Shown here: piece by piece, positions 15,700-24,913 of the stretch
How the letters are laid out: the number at the start of each line of letters is the position of its first letter
Numbering within the stretch: position 1 is the first letter of the stretch
From: JBAJNL01 sp036881885
Lineage (GTDB): Bacteria > Pseudomonadota > Alphaproteobacteria > Holosporales > Hepatobacteraceae
DNA: 28,914 nt
Direction: 5' to 3'
Assembly (NCBI GenBank): GCA_036881885.1
Contig: JBAJNL010000015.1
Location: 1 to 28,914, forward strand
Program-made: the position numbers and the translations under genes
Notes under the pieces: model-generated
Database searches by the model: none
Told to the model about the DNA's origin: nothing
The model's input: only the letters and a program-made list of their open reading frames with translations

Positions 15700-16746
15700 C
15701 TAGCCAGCACGCTGGCTTGCAAGCGAAAACACCCCAAAGTGTTTTAACCACCTGACATCATTGGCATAAAAAGCACGAATATCTGAAAGACCCTTTTTCA
15801 GCATCAGCAAACGCTCGACACCCAACCCAAAGGCAAAACCTTGATGTTCACTGGGGTCAAGGCCCATATGACGCAACACATTCGCGTGTGTCATGCCACA
15901 CCCTAAAACCTCAAGCCACTTGGGCTCTTCCCTCTCAGCGGCACCGTCAACAGTGGGCATTTGGATATCGACCTCACATGACGGCTCGGTAAAGGGAAAA
16001 TAGCTGGGGCGAAACCGCATGGGCAAATCTTTGCCAAAGTACGCTTTCAAAAAAGTTTTAAGACAGTGCGTCAAATGCCCCATGTGGACGCCTTTTTCGA
16101 TCACAAGACCTTCAATTTGATGAAACATAGGTGTATGGGTTGCATCGCTATCACTGCGAAACACACGCCCTGGTGAAATCATGCGCATGGGCGGAGACTC
16201 GCGTCGCATCGTGCGAATTTCAACATTAGACGTATGGGTACGCAACAAAAAGGGTGCATCTTTTACATAAAAAGTATCGTGCGATGTGCGCGCGGGGTGA
16301 TGTGGCGCGATATTAAGAGCCGTAAAATTATGCTCATCATCTTCAATTTCGGGCCCCTCTTTTAAAGCAAACCCCATGACCTTAAAAATCTCGATCATTT
16401 CATCAAGCGCAACAGATAAGGGGTGTCTGTGGCCAATCACTTCCTCAAGAGGTGCTGCTGGCAGCGTGACATCCTTCTTCTCTTTTAAAAGCTGTTGCTG
16501 AAGCACCGCTTCTTCAAGCGCAAGACGTTTAGCTTCTAGGGCTTTTTGGAACGTTTGTTTCAGCGCGTTAAGACGCTGACCTTCCTCTTTTCTTGCAGCA
16601 CCATCAAGCGCTGAAAGCGCCTTCATTTTTTGTGTTAAAAAACCTTTTTTACCAAAAAAATGAGCTTTGGCGACCTCAAGATCTTGGCGTGTTGCTGCAG
16701 CCTTTAGACTGTCTAAAAGAGATTCAAATGTGTTTTCAGAAGACAT
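15700..16746 (-). CDS. pheS: phenylalanyl-tRNA synthetase alpha chain
   Basis: Catalytic class II subunit of the alpha2-beta2 enzyme that charges tRNA-Phe. The 348 residues have an N-terminal coiled coil (GKKGFLTQKMKALSALDGAA) and the core with HPARTSHDTFYV, LLRTHTSNVEIRTM, GRVFRSDSDATHTPMFHQIEG, EVLGCGMTHANVL and the motif 3 region FAFGLGVERLLMLKKGLSDIR. pheT is not next to it but on the opposite strand 3.9 kb away. pheS lies 53 bases after the cysteine-repeat gene and may share the cyd transcript. Confidence 0.96.
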   Translation of the reverse strand: MSSENTFESLLDSLKAAATRQDLEVAKAHFFGKKGFLTQKMKALSALDGAARKEEGQRLNALKQTFQKALEAKRLALEEAVLQQQLLKEKKDVTLPAAPLEEVIGHRHPLSVALDEMIEIFKVMGFALKEGPEIEDDEHNFTALNIAPHHPARTSHDTFYVKDAPFLLRTHTSNVEIRTMRRESPPMRMISPGRVFRSDSDATHTPMFHQIEGLVIEKGVHMGHLTHCLKTFLKAYFGKDLPMRFRPSYFPFTEPSCEVDIQMPTVDGAAEREEPKWLEVLGCGMTHANVLRHMGLDPSEHQGFAFGLGVERLLMLKKGLSDIRAFYANDVRWLKHFGVFSLASQRAG

Positions 16747-16799
16747 GCTTTAGATATACACACAAAAGTCACTTTGAAACAATTCCAAAAAGTGTGTTT

Positions 16800-17270
16800 T
16801 TATTTGTCAAAAGACTGCGCGCTCAAAGGCGCTTCCACCAAAACAGGCAATGCAGGCGACTGCGAAGACGGGGTTTTAACATAACGCTTTTTGGTGGCAT
16901 CGTTGGTTTTCATGCACACACACCCCAGCTGCGTGTCATAAGTGCCGCCCCAGTAATAGTCTTCAAGGTTGGCACAGGCAGATGCGCAAACGCTATCAAC
17001 ATACCCCAACAAAGTATCTTTTTGTTGGCGCGCATCAAGACACTTGCAGCCCTCCTCAAGCGTGTATTGATGCGACCACTCTTTTTTTTGTCGGCGACAC
17101 GCTGACGGACAAGTTTTATAAAGCGCCCCATTGATTTTATGCTCAAGATGACGCGCCTCGTCTTGTGTTTGCCCATAAGGTGGCTTCTCACACAAAGCAG
17201 GCCCCAAAAGAAAAAAACTAAAAACGAAACAAAGCGCAAAACGAACGCCTGCAACACCCACTCGATGCAA
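16800..17270 (-). CDS. secreted protein with tandem cysteine repeat, unknown function
   Basis: No family recognised. A start at TTG 17270, just after AGGGG and 8 bases past the cydX stop, gives 156 residues beginning with a signal peptide (HRVGVAGVRFALCFVFSFFL then LGPALC). GTG 17261 is an alternative. The mature part holds two copies of a roughly 41-residue unit, C-x3-C-x16/17-C-x-C: Cys54, 58, 75, 77 and Cys95, 99, 117, 119. Each copy contains SAC, a Trp, a Tyr and GC[KV]C. The eight cysteines could form disulphides or bind metal in the periplasm. Its place directly after cydABX suggests, but does not show, a link with cytochrome bd. Confidence 0.7.
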   Translation of the reverse strand: MHRVGVAGVRFALCFVFSFFLLGPALCEKPPYGQTQDEARHLEHKINGALYKTCPSACRRQKKEWSHQYTLEEGCKCLDARQQKDTLLGYVDSVCASACANLEDYYWGGTYDTQLGCVCMKTNDATKKRYVKTPSSQSPALPVLVEAPLSAQSFDK

Positions 17271-17277
17271 CAAACCC

Positions 17278-17631
17278 CTAAGTAGTTTTAGGTGGCCGTC
17301 CTTTTTTTTTCTTTGGCGGCGACTGAGGAGCACTTTGCGACTCTTTTTCATGATTATCTGGCTCTGCGTTGAGGTGAAGAGAAATAGGCGCTTGTGATTG
17401 ACTTGATGTGTCTTCATGCGCCTGTGTCTTGTGATTTTTTTTTAAATGCTTTTTTAAAAGATTGCGCGCACTTAAAAGCTCTAGAATACGCAACGCAGGA
17501 GAAGCGCTTTGTGACGGCACTTTGTAAAGGGACGCCTGACCGTCTTCTTCTTTGTGTTCACGCCACACAGCATACACAACAACCACACCTACAATAAAAG
17601 CCATGCTTAAGGCCCAAAAAACATACCACAT
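17278..17631 (-). CDS. cydX: CydX-like cytochrome bd subunit with long C-terminal extension
   Basis: CydX is a small single-span subunit that stabilises the haems of cytochrome bd. Residues 1-31 (MWYVFWALSM...YAVWREHKEEDG) match the family (E. coli MWYFAWILG...LEHVESG) in the MWY start, the membrane span and the EHxE end. Known CydX proteins are about 40 residues. Here the frame continues to 117 residues with a hydrophilic, Gln/Ser/His/Lys-rich tail ending PPKKKKGRPPKTT, which contains an AT-hook-like GRP core. The gene starts 20 bases after cydB. Identity of the first third is good; the role of the tail is unknown. Confidence 0.75.
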   Translation of the reverse strand: MWYVFWALSMAFIVGVVVVYAVWREHKEEDGQASLYKVPSQSASPALRILELLSARNLLKKHLKKNHKTQAHEDTSSQSQAPISLHLNAEPDNHEKESQSAPQSPPKKKKGRPPKTT

Positions 17632-17651
17632 AAGCTCTTGTTATCCTTGTT

Positions 17652-18797
17652 TTAATACAGTTCTTTTGATTTTTTTTCGACATCCTTTGCGGACAGCGGC
17701 CCCTTTAACACTTTATACACCCAAGCCGTACACACAAGCATAATCGGCAAAAGCAAAATAACCGCAACCAGCATAATCAACAAGGTTAGGCGGCTACTTG
17801 AGGCATCCCAAAGCGTTAAACTGTGATCAACATGCGTCAACGATGCGATAATGATAGGAAAATTACCAATCCCTATTGTGGCAATCACAACACCCATGCG
17901 TAACGCGTTCAGCACAAACACAAGACGTGTGCGTGCAGGATAAAGGGCAATCATGCCAGCTGTTAAAGCGGTAAACAAAATCAGGCCATAGAGCATGAAC
18001 CCTTGCGGCAACCAGCTCAAGACCCCCTGCCCCATCGGCAACTGCATCACCGATTTAAACAAAGGATTTGAAGGCAGATTGGTCGCCATCACCACCGAAC
18101 GATCGGGCACAGTAAGCCGCCAAACACATAAAAAGGCAAAAAACAACAAGATACTTACCCAAAAACGCAGCGGCAAAAGGCGCCTGATTTTGTTGACCAG
18201 CGGGCTTTCTAGTTTAAGATGCAGGTAAAGGCCGCCGTGCGTGACAAACAAAAGCAGCCACAAAAGCGCAGAACACAGAGGTAAAGGCTGTAAAAGGTTC
18301 ACGACATTAGCGCTTACCCAAAGATGCATGGATGAGGAATCGAAAAAGAAAGAGGCACCCGAGACCAGACCGCCAAGCACAAGACCAAAACTTAAAGCGG
18401 GCACAGCGCCCCCTAAGAACAAACACCAATCCCAAAATTTTCTCCACGAAGGATGGTGGATTTTACTGCGAAATTTAAACCCCACAGGCCGCAAAATTAA
18501 CGCTGTTAAAACAGCAAAGAGAGGCAGATAGAACCCCGAAAACAAAACACCATAGACTAAAGGCCAAGCAGCAAAAATAGCACCTGCGCCCAGGATAAGC
18601 CAAATTTGATTGCCTTCCCAAACAGGCCCAACGGTGTTCAACATCAAACGGCGCTCGTCATCTTTTTCACCAATAATCGGCGATATGACCGCAACTCCCA
18701 TGTCAAAGCCTTCGCTAACAGCAAAGAACCAGAAAATAGCGCCTAAAAGAAGCCACCAAATAAAACGAAGTGTTGTGTAATCTGTTAAAAATTCCAT
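17652..18797 (-). CDS. cydB: cytochrome bd ubiquinol oxidase subunit II
   Basis: Membrane subunit that pairs with CydA in the high-affinity terminal oxidase. The 381 residues have about eight to nine hydrophobic segments. The N-terminus FIWWLLLGAIFWFFAVSEGF followed by DMGV is the family signature, and NTVGPVWEGNQIWLILGAGA is also diagnostic. It lies 20 bases downstream of cydA and upstream of cydX. Confidence 0.96.
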   Translation of the reverse strand: MEFLTDYTTLRFIWWLLLGAIFWFFAVSEGFDMGVAVISPIIGEKDDERRLMLNTVGPVWEGNQIWLILGAGAIFAAWPLVYGVLFSGFYLPLFAVLTALILRPVGFKFRSKIHHPSWRKFWDWCLFLGGAVPALSFGLVLGGLVSGASFFFDSSSMHLWVSANVVNLLQPLPLCSALLWLLLFVTHGGLYLHLKLESPLVNKIRRLLPLRFWVSILLFFAFLCVWRLTVPDRSVVMATNLPSNPLFKSVMQLPMGQGVLSWLPQGFMLYGLILFTALTAGMIALYPARTRLVFVLNALRMGVVIATIGIGNFPIIIASLTHVDHSLTLWDASSSRLTLLIMLVAVILLLPIMLVCTAWVYKVLKGPLSAKDVEKKSKELY

Positions 18798-18817
18798 ACA
18801 TACTCTCTCATACGTAC

Positions 18818-20365
18818 TTAAGATGTCTGGTGTGTTTTGGCAGGTGCTGGATCTTCAACATAATCAGGGCCCAATTTGATGTATTTCAGCATTAAGAACA
18901 CATCAACAACCAACAGCACCGTGTAAAGAAGAATGAAGCCACAAAGTGTAAACAGAACAAAAGAAACAGGCAGCGTTGAAGCGCCATAGTGCGTGGGCAA
19001 AATCTTATCAATCGCCCATGGTTGCCTTCCGTGCTCGGCCACAATCCACCCAGAAAAAGAGGCCAACCAAGGCAACGGCCAAATCCATGTGCCAAAGCGT
19101 AGAAAAAGGGGTTTTTGATACAGCGTGTCACGCCAAACCCACCGCGCAGTCAATGCAAAAAAGAGCAGCAAGGCAAAGCCACATCCAACCATAATTCTAA
19201 AGCACCAGAAAATAACAGGCACATTGGGTATCAAGTCTTCAGCCGCTCTTTGTATATCAAAGGCCGTTGCATCCTTTACAGAAGGCACATGCCTTTTAAG
19301 AAGAAGTGCGTATCCAAGGTATTTTTCATACGCTTTGACCAGATTTAAAGCTTCCTCATTCGCGGGTGACTCTCTGTAAAGTTGCAGCGCATTATAAGCA
19401 ATCATGCCCTTTTTAATGCGAGAGACACCACGCTCAACAAGATCATGCACACCCAAAATTTTTGTATCCAGCGAGCGTGTCACCAGAATGCCCATCAAAT
19501 AAGGTATTTTAATGGCATAGTCTGTTGTTTGGGTTTTCATGTTGGGCCAACCAAAAAGCGTTAAGCCTGCGGGCGGCTCTTCAGCACGCCATGCCCCCTC
19601 AATAGCGGCCAGTTTCATTTTTTGTGAGTGGCCAACCGTGTAACCGCTTTCATCACCCAACAAGATCACAGAAAGCGCAGCAAACAGTCCAAACGTGCTA
19701 GAAATCCACAAAGAACGCCTGGCCACATCAACATTGCGCCCCCTTTTTAAGTAATAAAAGCTGACAGCTGTCACAAAAGTAGCGCCCGTTAAATAACCCG
19801 CATTCAGCGTATGCACAAACTTACATTGTGCCATTGGGTTCATGACAACTTTATAAAGAGACGAAAGCTCCATGCGCATCGTATCGGGGTTAAAGAAAGA
19901 GCCAACAGGATCTTGCATCCAACCGTTTGCAACCAAAATCCAAAAAGCTGACATCGATGTGCCAAAGGCTAAGACCCACGTCACCATCAGGTGTTTTTTG
20001 GGCGACAAACGATCCCAGCCAAAAAAGAACAAACCAATAAACGCAGCTTCAAAGAAAAAAGCCATCATGCCTTCAATGGCCAAAGGCACACCGAAGATGT
20101 CGCCCACATAGTGCGCATAGTATGACCAGTTGGTGCCAAACTGAAACTCCATGGTGATACCGGTTGCAACGCCCATTGCAAAGTTTATCCCAAAAAGCAG
20201 CCCCCAGAACTTTGTGATCTTTTTCCAGATCTCTTCGCGTGTTACCACATACACTGTCTCCATCATGGCGACAATGACCACAAGCCCCAGCGTAAGAGGT
20301 ACAAAAATGAAATGGTAAAGCGCCGTCACAGCAAACTGCAAACGCGATAAATCAGCTGATTCCAT
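18818..20365 (-). CDS. cydA: cytochrome bd ubiquinol oxidase subunit I
   Basis: Carries the b and d haems and the quinol site; reduces O2 to water and supports respiration at low oxygen. The 515 residues begin with LSRLQFAVTALYHFIFVPL, containing the haem-ligand His18. The Q-loop region shows GHSQKMKLAAIEGAW, and CFRIMVGCG carries the Met ligand. GRQPWAIDKILPT follows near the C-terminus. AGAGG lies 8 bases before ATG 20365. The Q-loop is of the long type by eye. It is cotranscribed with the small upstream gene (25-base gap) and cydB-cydX. Confidence 0.96.
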   Translation of the reverse strand: MESADLSRLQFAVTALYHFIFVPLTLGLVVIVAMMETVYVVTREEIWKKITKFWGLLFGINFAMGVATGITMEFQFGTNWSYYAHYVGDIFGVPLAIEGMMAFFFEAAFIGLFFFGWDRLSPKKHLMVTWVLAFGTSMSAFWILVANGWMQDPVGSFFNPDTMRMELSSLYKVVMNPMAQCKFVHTLNAGYLTGATFVTAVSFYYLKRGRNVDVARRSLWISSTFGLFAALSVILLGDESGYTVGHSQKMKLAAIEGAWRAEEPPAGLTLFGWPNMKTQTTDYAIKIPYLMGILVTRSLDTKILGVHDLVERGVSRIKKGMIAYNALQLYRESPANEEALNLVKAYEKYLGYALLLKRHVPSVKDATAFDIQRAAEDLIPNVPVIFWCFRIMVGCGFALLLFFALTARWVWRDTLYQKPLFLRFGTWIWPLPWLASFSGWIVAEHGRQPWAIDKILPTHYGASTLPVSFVLFTLCGFILLYTVLLVVDVFLMLKYIKLGPDYVEDPAPAKTHQTS

Positions 20366-20390
20366 CAGAAAAAACCTCTTGAGTCATAAA

Positions 20391-20561
20391 TTACATACAA
20401 CCTTTATCTGTTGTGCCTTTAGAAGCGAGCAACTTCTGTGCCACTTTATCAGTGTCAACAGTGGTTTTATAGCGCTTAAATGCAACACATAAAACAATAA
20501 GAATCAAAAGTTTAAAGATAAGCGTGGCCACAATTTTTGGTGTTAGGCGATGACGGTCCAT
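20391..20561 (-). CDS. small single-span membrane protein, CydP-like
   Basis: This 56-residue protein starts MDRHRLTPKIVATLIFKLLI and has one membrane span (about 9-27) with a short polar tail ending GCM. ATG 20561 was chosen because AAGAGGA lies 7 bases upstream; an in-frame TTG-type extension to 20603 is less likely. Small single-span proteins encoded just before cydA are known in other proteobacteria as CydP-like or DUF4492-like oxidase accessories. The match here is by size, topology and position only. Confidence 0.55.
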   Translation of the reverse strand: MDRHRLTPKIVATLIFKLLILIVLCVAFKRYKTTVDTDKVAQKLLASKGTTDKGCM

Positions 20562-20643
20562 CTGATTGTCCTCTTGATCGTGATGCACGAAGGGTGATAA
20601 CAATAAACAAGCTAAACCAGTTATAACATAGAGCTCTTATCCC

Positions 20644-23073
20644 ATGAAGTTAACCGATAAATGGTTAAAAGAATTTCTCGCCACAGATCTCTCTTTAAAG
20701 CAGCTGTGCGAAAAACTCACCTCTTTGGGGCTTGAGGTAGACAGCGTACAAGACTGGCCAACACTTTTAAACAGCTTTGAAGTAGCTGAAGTGACAAACG
20801 TTGCGCCCCACCCACAAGCAGATCGCCTGTCTGTGTGTAAAGTGCGCACGGCCACACAAACCGCAAGCGTTGTTTGTGGTGCATCCAATGTGCGCCCAGG
20901 TTTATTGACGATTTTTGCACCCGTCGGTTCTTTTATTCCCAAAGGGGCTTTTCATATTCAAAAAACCACATTACGTGGCGTTGAAAGCTGTGGCATGTTG
21001 TGTTCGTTTGACGAATTAGGCCTCGATGAGCTTTTTCCCATGGATAAAAAGCATATCGCCTCGCTGCCAACCGGCACATCTATTGACACATCTGTTGCCT
21101 CGGCTCTTGAGCTTGACCTTGCAGTGATCGGTGTTGACGTCACCCCCAATAGACCAGATTTGATGGGTGTTTATGGCATTGCACGTGAACTGGCAGCGGC
21201 CGGATGTGGCACTTTAAAACCCTGGACGGCGCAAAGCATGCTTTCACGCACGCAGGGTCCCTTGTTGGGCCGCAACGTCACAATCGACGCACAGGCAAAA
21301 GAGGGCTGCCCTTTCTTTGCACTGGCTGCCTTCGAAAACGTTGACATGACGGCCTCTTTGCCCAAGCTGCAAAGGCACTTACAACTTTTAGGTGTTAACA
21401 CCCTGAACCTGCCTGTCGATTTAACCAACGTGATGACCTATGGCTATAATCGCCCGCTTCATGTGTTCGATGCCGACACCATTCAAGGCAACATCATTGT
21501 AAGGCTGGCCCAAAAAGGCGAGCACTTTGAAGCCTTAAACGGCACATCTTATCAGCTTTTAGAGCAAGATATCGTGATCGCAGATGACAAAGGCGTTCTG
21601 GCACTGGGAGGCATCATTGGTGGTGCGCGCTCGGCCGTTAACGAAAGCACACACAATATCTACATGGAAGCGGCTTTTTTTGACCCCATTTATATCACGT
21701 GTACTGCAAGACGCTTAAGTCTTGTCACAGACGCTGCTTTGCGTTTTGAGCGAGGTGTTGACCCGGCATCCCTTGAAAAGGGCTTGCAAACGGCCACCGC
21801 TCTTTGGGGTTCCGCCGCAGGTCAAACGCATGGCTATGTGTTGGTGGGAGAGCAACCAAAAAGTGCATCTGGTTTTGTGTATGACCCCAAAACTGTTCAA
21901 ACCCTCAGCGGCCTTGATGTGCCGCTTGCGCAACAACAACACTTTCTAGAGGCAACAGGCTTTAACCCCACGCAGGCAGAAGAGAATAAATTGCTTGTCA
22001 CACCGCCTAGCTGGCGTTTTGATATTGAAAACAATGCCTCTATTGTCGAAGATATTTTGCGCCTTAAAGGCTATGAGCATATCCCAGCAACGCCTTTGCC
22101 TGCCAATTTAAGCAATGTGGGAAAGCCGACGCCACCCTCTTATCGCCAAGCCGAAAATGCACGCGCCGTTATGGTTGGCAAGGGCTTTTGCGAGGCTGTG
22201 ACATGGTCATTTATCGCCGCGTCCAAAGCAGCGACGTTTGCCCCACAAGAAAAACTGATAGCCCTTGAAAATCCTATCAGCCAAGACATGTCCACAATGC
22301 GTCCCTCGCTGATTCCAGGACTTTTAGAGACCGTTTTATGGCATCAAAACAATCATCTTGATATGGGCACCGGGCTTTTTGAGGTGGGTGTTGTGTATCA
22401 CCGGAATAACGCCAACAAAGAGCACCCTTTTAGCGAAGCGTTGCATCTCGCCTTGGTGATGCCACCGCCACAAACAACCTCTTGGCGTGCACAAACCCAT
22501 GATGTGTGGCGCCTTAAAGGGCACCTTGCAAGCCTGCTCAAGGCCTTTTATATACCAGAAGACCTGGCGATCGACAGCGTGCCAGAAGCGCTGTGTGGTG
22601 TTTATCATCCGGGCCAATCAGGCGCCTTTGTTGCAAATGGCCAACCCGTGATAACGTTTGGCGCACTGCATCCCAAACTGTTGCAAACCTGCGGATGCAC
22701 AGGCCCTCTTTTTGTAGCCGAACTATGCCTTCAAAACGTGGCCGCCTTAGCCAAGAAACCCACGCCGTTTGCACCCAGCATTTACCAACCGATGGTCAGA
22801 GATTTAAGCATCGTTGTCCCAGAAGAAGTCACGGCACGCATGTTGCAAAATGCCATTAAAAAAGCAGTCGGCACACCTTTGCATAAGCTGGACGTTTTTG
22901 ACGTGTTTCAAGATGCCACACTTGCGCAAGACAAAAAGAAATCGATCGCGCTAAGACTGTCTTTTTTGCCCACCCAAAAGGGGGCCACAGACGCCTGGGC
23001 TGAAGAGCTTTTTAACAAGGCACTTAACGCAACACAAGAATTAGGCGCGCAATTACGTCGCGATGTAGTCTAA
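20644..23073 (+). CDS. pheT: phenylalanyl-tRNA synthetase beta chain
   Basis: Tetramer-forming subunit with tRNA-binding and editing domains. The 809 residues contain the N-terminal OB-fold tRNA-binding domain (NVAPHPQADRLSVCKV, residues 57-72), B3/4 editing region, B5 domain (TPPSWRFDIENNASIVEDIL) and C-terminal anticodon-recognition FDX-ACB domain (QPMVRDLSIVVPEE to the end). It starts at ATG 20644, diverging from the cyd cluster across about 80 bases. It is separated from pheS, which is unusual. It is followed by lepA after 9 bases. Confidence 0.95.
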   Translation: MKLTDKWLKEFLATDLSLKQLCEKLTSLGLEVDSVQDWPTLLNSFEVAEVTNVAPHPQADRLSVCKVRTATQTASVVCGASNVRPGLLTIFAPVGSFIPKGAFHIQKTTLRGVESCGMLCSFDELGLDELFPMDKKHIASLPTGTSIDTSVASALELDLAVIGVDVTPNRPDLMGVYGIARELAAAGCGTLKPWTAQSMLSRTQGPLLGRNVTIDAQAKEGCPFFALAAFENVDMTASLPKLQRHLQLLGVNTLNLPVDLTNVMTYGYNRPLHVFDADTIQGNIIVRLAQKGEHFEALNGTSYQLLEQDIVIADDKGVLALGGIIGGARSAVNESTHNIYMEAAFFDPIYITCTARRLSLVTDAALRFERGVDPASLEKGLQTATALWGSAAGQTHGYVLVGEQPKSASGFVYDPKTVQTLSGLDVPLAQQQHFLEATGFNPTQAEENKLLVTPPSWRFDIENNASIVEDILRLKGYEHIPATPLPANLSNVGKPTPPSYRQAENARAVMVGKGFCEAVTWSFIAASKAATFAPQEKLIALENPISQDMSTMRPSLIPGLLETVLWHQNNHLDMGTGLFEVGVVYHRNNANKEHPFSEALHLALVMPPPQTTSWRAQTHDVWRLKGHLASLLKAFYIPEDLAIDSVPEALCGVYHPGQSGAFVANGQPVITFGALHPKLLQTCGCTGPLFVAELCLQNVAALAKKPTPFAPSIYQPMVRDLSIVVPEEVTARMLQNAIKKAVGTPLHKLDVFDVFQDATLAQDKKKSIALRLSFLPTQKGATDAWAEELFNKALNATQELGAQLRRDVV

Positions 23074-23082
23074 AGGAAAAGC

Positions 23083-24822
23083 ATGTCTCAGATGTCGCAC
23101 ATTCCGCAACAAAACATTCGCAACTTTTCTATTATTGCGCACATAGACCACGGCAAATCGACCCTTGCAGACCGCCTTATTCAGATCTGTGGCGGCTTAA
23201 CAGACCGTGAGTTTCAAGACCAGGTTCTTGATAGCATGGATATTGAACGCGAACGCGGTATCACCATCAAAGCTCAAACAGTGCGTTTGATTTATAAAGC
23301 AAACTCGGGTGAGATTTTTCAGCTTAACCTGATGGACACGCCGGGACATGTTGATTTTGCCTATGAGGTCTCGCGCTCGCTGGCAGCGTGTGAGGGCTCA
23401 CTTTTGGTGGTCGATGCAAGCCAAGGCGTTGAAGCACAGACACTGGCTAACGTTTACACAGCTCTTGAGGCCGACCACGTCATTGTGCCCGTTCTGAATA
23501 AAGTGGACCTGCCGGCGGCCGACGCTGATCGCTGCAAGGCACAAATCGAAGATGTGATTGGCCTTGACACACAAAACGCTCTGCCGATCTCGGCCAAAAC
23601 AGGCATGGGTGTTCAAGATGTACTCGAGGCCATTGTCAAATTGCTGCCGCCCCCTAAGGGCGCGCGCGATGTGCCCCTTAAAGCGCTTTTGGTCGACAGT
23701 TGGTACGATGCCTATTTGGGTGTTGTGGTGCTGATTCGTGTGATGGAAGGTACACTCAAAACCAACGAAACCATTCGTATGATGGCCGGCGCCGCCGCCT
23801 ATAAAATTGATGCGCTGGGTGTTTTTACACCCAAACCTGAAAAAGTTGCACAGCTGGCCGCGGGCGAGGTGGGCTATTTTGTCGCCAACATTAAACACGT
23901 TGCTGACTGCCAAGTAGGTGACACCATCACGCATGACAAACGCCCAACCGACAAGCCACTTGAGGGTTTTAAAGCGTCACAACCTGTGGTTTTCTGCGGC
24001 CTGTTTCCCATCGATCCAGGTGATTTTGACCACTTAAGAGACAGTCTTGAAAAATTGCGCCTTAACGATGCCAGCTTTTTCTTTGAGGCCGAAACGTCAA
24101 CGGCCCTGGGGCTTGGCTTTCGCTGTGGGTTTTTAGGCCTTTTGCATCTTGAGATTGTGCAAGAGCGCTTGCTGCGCGAATTTAAACTGGATCTGATGGC
24201 CACATCACCCAGCGTTGTGTACCACTTCTACCTTAAAAAAGGCGCGCGTTCTGACGCCGGTGACATGATTGCCCTGCACAATCCGGCTGACATGCCTGAT
24301 ATCATGAAAATTGAGCATATCGAAGAGCCATGGGTGAAAGCCACCATTTTAGTGCCCGAAGAACATGTGGGCGCGGTGCTGAACCTGTGCAACGAACGCC
24401 GCGGCGTGCAGGACGAAATGACTTATGTGGGCCGACGCATCATGCTTGTGTATCGCTTGCCGCTTAATGAGGTAGTTTTTGATTTTTACGACCGCCTTAA
24501 GTCTGCATCCAAAGGCTATGCCAGCTTTGATTACCACATGGACGGCTATGAAGAGGGCGACCTTGTGCGGCTCACCATCTTGGTCAATGGCGAGCCGGTC
24601 GATGCCTTTTCCACCATTGTGCACCGCATGCATGCCGAATCACGGGGACGTGTTTTATGTGAACGCCTGAAAGAGCTGATTCCGCGGCAACTGTTCAAAA
24701 TTGCCATCCAAGCTGCCATTGGTGGCAAGATTATCGCGCGCGAGACGATTTCGGCCATGCGCAAAGACGTCACCGCCAAGTGTTATGGGCGGCGACATTA
24801 CCCGCAAACGCAAACTGCTTGA
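23083..24822 (+). CDS. lepA: elongation factor 4 (LepA), frame broken near the C-terminus
   Basis: Ribosome-binding GTPase that acts on translocation/initiation under stress. G motifs: AHIDHGKST, DTPGHVDF, NKVDLP. The start ATG 23083 has AAAGGA 6 bases upstream. The reading frame runs normally to AKCYG (about residue 568). An extra G in the run GGG at 24787-24789 then shifts it, so this frame ends after CYGRRHYPQTQTA. The normal ending continues in the +1 frame from 24790. The lost part includes the basic tail that contacts the ribosome near the peptidyl-transferase centre. This is either a real mutation or a one-base sequence error. Confidence 0.92.
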   Translation: MSQMSHIPQQNIRNFSIIAHIDHGKSTLADRLIQICGGLTDREFQDQVLDSMDIERERGITIKAQTVRLIYKANSGEIFQLNLMDTPGHVDFAYEVSRSLAACEGSLLVVDASQGVEAQTLANVYTALEADHVIVPVLNKVDLPAADADRCKAQIEDVIGLDTQNALPISAKTGMGVQDVLEAIVKLLPPPKGARDVPLKALLVDSWYDAYLGVVVLIRVMEGTLKTNETIRMMAGAAAYKIDALGVFTPKPEKVAQLAAGEVGYFVANIKHVADCQVGDTITHDKRPTDKPLEGFKASQPVVFCGLFPIDPGDFDHLRDSLEKLRLNDASFFFEAETSTALGLGFRCGFLGLLHLEIVQERLLREFKLDLMATSPSVVYHFYLKKGARSDAGDMIALHNPADMPDIMKIEHIEEPWVKATILVPEEHVGAVLNLCNERRGVQDEMTYVGRRIMLVYRLPLNEVVFDFYDRLKSASKGYASFDYHMDGYEEGDLVRLTILVNGEPVDAFSTIVHRMHAESRGRVLCERLKELIPRQLFKIAIQAAIGGKIIARETISAMRKDVTAKCYGRRHYPQTQTA

Positions 24823-24913
24823 AAAACAAAAAGCAGGAAAAAAGCGTATGCTGAAACGCTTTGGCAATGTAGAAATTCCCCAAAAGGTTTTTCTTGAAGT
24901 TCTTAAACGATAA
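24790..24913 (+). pseudogene. lepA: out-of-frame C-terminal tail of lepA
   Basis: In the +1 frame the sequence reads GGDITRKRKLLEKQKAGKKR and then MLKRFGNVEIPQKVFLEVLKR followed by a stop at 24911-24913. This is the expected conserved ending of LepA. Removing one G from 24787-24789 restores an unbroken protein of about 609 residues. A small hairpin (24912-24927) overlaps the stop. Confidence 0.85.

Noticed and set aside
15660..15720. Palindrome GCCAGC/GCTGGC overlapping the pheS stop as a terminator
   Set aside because: The stem is only 6-7 bp and the nearest T run is about 17 bases away.
23398..23934. Long minus-strand frame of 178 residues inside lepA
   Set aside because: Antisense shadow of a well-supported gene; its composition follows the opposite-strand codons.
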